NCBI RefSeq assembly: GCF_030700285.1 | Contig: NZ_JAUYZJ010000006.1 | Span: forward strand, 62,001 to 126,000 | Direction of reading: 5' to 3' | DNA: 64,000 nt | Origin: Methylobacterium sp. NEAU K | GTDB lineage: Bacteria > Pseudomonadota > Alphaproteobacteria > Rhizobiales > Beijerinckiaceae | In this document: piece by piece, positions 62,772 through 64,000 of the stretch | Layout of the letters: the number at the start of each line of letters is the position of its first letter | Numbering within the stretch: position 1 is the stretch's first letter | Notes under the pieces: model-generated | The model's database searches: none | Told to the model about the DNA's origin: nothing | The model's input: the letters and a program-made list of their open reading frames with translations, nothing else | Program-made: the position numbers and the translations under genes

Positions 62772-63842
62772 TCAGGACCCCGCGACGGAACGCTCGAAGG
62801 CGCGCACCAGGGCGGCGTCGAGCTTACCGTCCATGCCTTTCAGGATCTTCAAGGCCTCGGCGGCCGGCATCGGCGCCCGGTAGGGACGGCGCTCCACCAG
62901 GGCCGCATAGACGTCGCAGACGGTGATCAGGCGGACGATGTCGTCGATGGCGTCGCCCGCAAGCCCGTCCGGATAGCCCGAGCCGTCGAGCAGCTCGTGA
63001 TGGTGGCGCACCACCGCCAGCACGGCATCGTCGAAGCCACCGGCACGGACCAGGATCTCGTGACCGAGCACTGCGTGCTCACGCATCACGGCCCGCTCCG
63101 CCGGGTCGAGGGGGCCGGCCTTGTTCAGGATCTCCAGCGGGATCTTGGCCTTGCCGACATCATGGACCAGGGCGGCGCGCACGAGCTGCTGGCGGTCGGC
63201 CGCCGAGAAACCGAGGTCGATCGCGAAGGTCGCGGCGAGGCCCGCTACCAGGAGGCAGTGCTGATAGGTGGCGTCGTCGTACGCGCGCACCGTATCGAGC
63301 CAAGCGGTGAGGCCTCCCTGGCCAATCGCCCCGAGGATCGGATCGAGGCTGCGGTCGACGAGCGTGGCATCGACCGTCCCGGAACCGCGTGCGGCGTCGA
63401 GGAGCTTGGCGATGACCGCGCCCGCCTGGTCGGCGGCCTGCACGATCAGCGGGGCGCCGGCCGCGCGCTGGTCAGGTCCCCGCTTAGGTGCCGGCGGCGA
63501 GAGCTGGGCGCGCAGGGCCTCGACCACGGTTTCGGCGGGCGTATCCATCGGCAGGCAGAGCCGCGCGCCGAGGCTGCGCGCAGCCGACAGGCTCCGCTCG
63601 CCCATGCTGCGCATCAGGAAGACCCGCGGCAGCGCGGGGGTTTCGGCGATCAGAGTCCGGAGGCCGACGAGCGGCGAAGGCTGCAGAAGGTCGAGATCCG
63701 CGACGAGGGCAAGGCAGGGTCCGGAGGGCGGCATCGCGGCGGCGTCGAGCACGGCGCACGGTGCGATCTGCTGGAGCGCGAGCCGGAGGTCGGCGCGGCG
63801 CGCCGGCTGATCGGTGTAGAGGACGAGGGTGCCCGCGCGCAT
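62772..63842 (-). CDS. HD-GYP domain protein, probable cyclic-di-GMP phosphodiesterase
   Basis: A 356-residue protein. The N-terminal 110 residues look like a degenerate receiver-type domain (LVLYTDQPARRADLRLALQQ, VADLDLLQPSP) without an obvious phospho-acceptor pair. A linker (about 115-190) follows, then the HD-GYP domain (about 190-340). The HD pair is His227-Asp228 (ALVHDVGKAKIP), with EHAVLGHEIL, VVRHHHELLDGSGYPDGLAG (GYP at 289-291) and VCDVYAALVERRPYR. Active members hydrolyse cyclic di-GMP and lower biofilm and adhesion signalling. All catalytic motifs seem intact. Confidence 0.9.
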   Translation of the reverse strand: MRAGTLVLYTDQPARRADLRLALQQIAPCAVLDAAAMPPSGPCLALVADLDLLQPSPLVGLRTLIAETPALPRVFLMRSMGERSLSAARSLGARLCLPMDTPAETVVEALRAQLSPPAPKRGPDQRAAGAPLIVQAADQAGAVIAKLLDAARGSGTVDATLVDRSLDPILGAIGQGGLTAWLDTVRAYDDATYQHCLLVAGLAATFAIDLGFSAADRQQLVRAALVHDVGKAKIPLEILNKAGPLDPAERAVMREHAVLGHEILVRAGGFDDAVLAVVRHHHELLDGSGYPDGLAGDAIDDIVRLITVCDVYAALVERRPYRAPMPAAEALKILKGMDGKLDAALVRAFERSVAGS

Positions 63843-63956
63843 CTGGCCCTTCGTGGTAATGGACCGCCACGGCGACGCGGTCGGGTCCGAACGGCGCAGC
63901 CGACATGCATCGGTACCACACCGAGCTTGCCAGACCGTAACGCCCCGCGCGCAAGG

Positions 63957-64000
63957 TCAGCGCGCCGCAGCCTCATCGAGCAGCCACGCCACGTCGCCCA
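63957..64000 (-). CDS. Possible C-terminal end of a gene beyond the window
   Basis: Reading the minus strand from the right edge, an open frame encodes GDVAWLLDEAAAR and then stops at 63957. It could be the last codons of the gene upstream of the HD-GYP gene. Only 14 codons are visible, so neither coding status nor product can be judged. Confidence 0.25.
   Translation of the reverse strand, partial: GDVAWLLDEAAAR

Overview
The window is a 64 kb stretch of a GC-rich alphaproteobacterial chromosome. It contains the Rhizobiales-type order of the dcw cell-wall and division cluster, CtrA-like TTAA-N7-TTAA boxes, a PHO box, and a class A RNase P RNA. The FtsZ, BamD and Pst proteins look like those of Methylobacteriaceae (Methylobacterium/Methylorubrum), but that placement is inference from recognition, not from a search. 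I see no phage, insertion sequence, CRISPR array, rRNA or tRNA.

Layout. (a) 1-2136: arsenic resistance, arsB (cut by the window edge), arsC and arsR on the minus strand, with arsH divergent. (b) 2304-3194: glyoxalase I, then rnpB. (c) 3617-28924: the dcw cluster rsmH-ftsL-ftsI-murE-murF-mraY-murD-ftsW-murG-murC-murB-ddl-ftsQ-ftsA-ftsZ, followed by lpxC, bamD and recN. Many junctions overlap by 4 nt. A soluble PAS-PAS chemoreceptor gene on the opposite strand splits it between murD and ftsW, and a palindromic element sits between mraY and murD. (d) 29042-35532: a small conserved-looking gene, then the phosphate regulon pstSCAB-phoU-phoB behind a three-repeat PHO box; phoR is not here. (e) 35550-41349: a DsbD/ScsB-like reductase, aminopeptidase P, two small genes (one Rmf/CrpP-like) and prmA. 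(f) 41350-42299: a gene-poor stretch with two strong intrinsic terminators on opposite strands, one aimed at prmA. (g) 42300-45682: molybdate transport modA-modB-modC, with a GST gene antisense between modB and modC. (h) 45724-52533: a small membrane peptide, a DUF1348-TetR pair behind a 20-bp palindrome, an M20 amidohydrolase with a FemAB/GNAT-like protein, a 1 kb stretch without a clear gene, a short BLUF photoreceptor, and a GDPD-RidA pair. (i) 52807-56470: argD, argF and hslO. (j) 56642-64000: a secreted tandem-repeat protein, speG-argE, apaG, a duplicated dCTP deaminase, an Lrp-type regulator, a cysteine dioxygenase, an HD-GYP protein and a cut-off gene end.

How the genes work together. 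The dcw block makes the UDP-MurNAc-pentapeptide precursor (murA is not here), moves it to lipid I/II (mraY, murG), polymerises and cross-links it at the septum (ftsW, ftsI), and assembles the divisome (ftsL, ftsQ, ftsA, ftsZ). lpxC and bamD add outer-membrane biogenesis. The pst-pho block forms a phosphate uptake and sensing unit with its own PhoB-binding site. Nearly all of the window is core metabolism. The least explained parts are the prmA leader and its flank, the tandem-repeat secreted protein, the antisense insertions in dcw and mod, and several very small genes.
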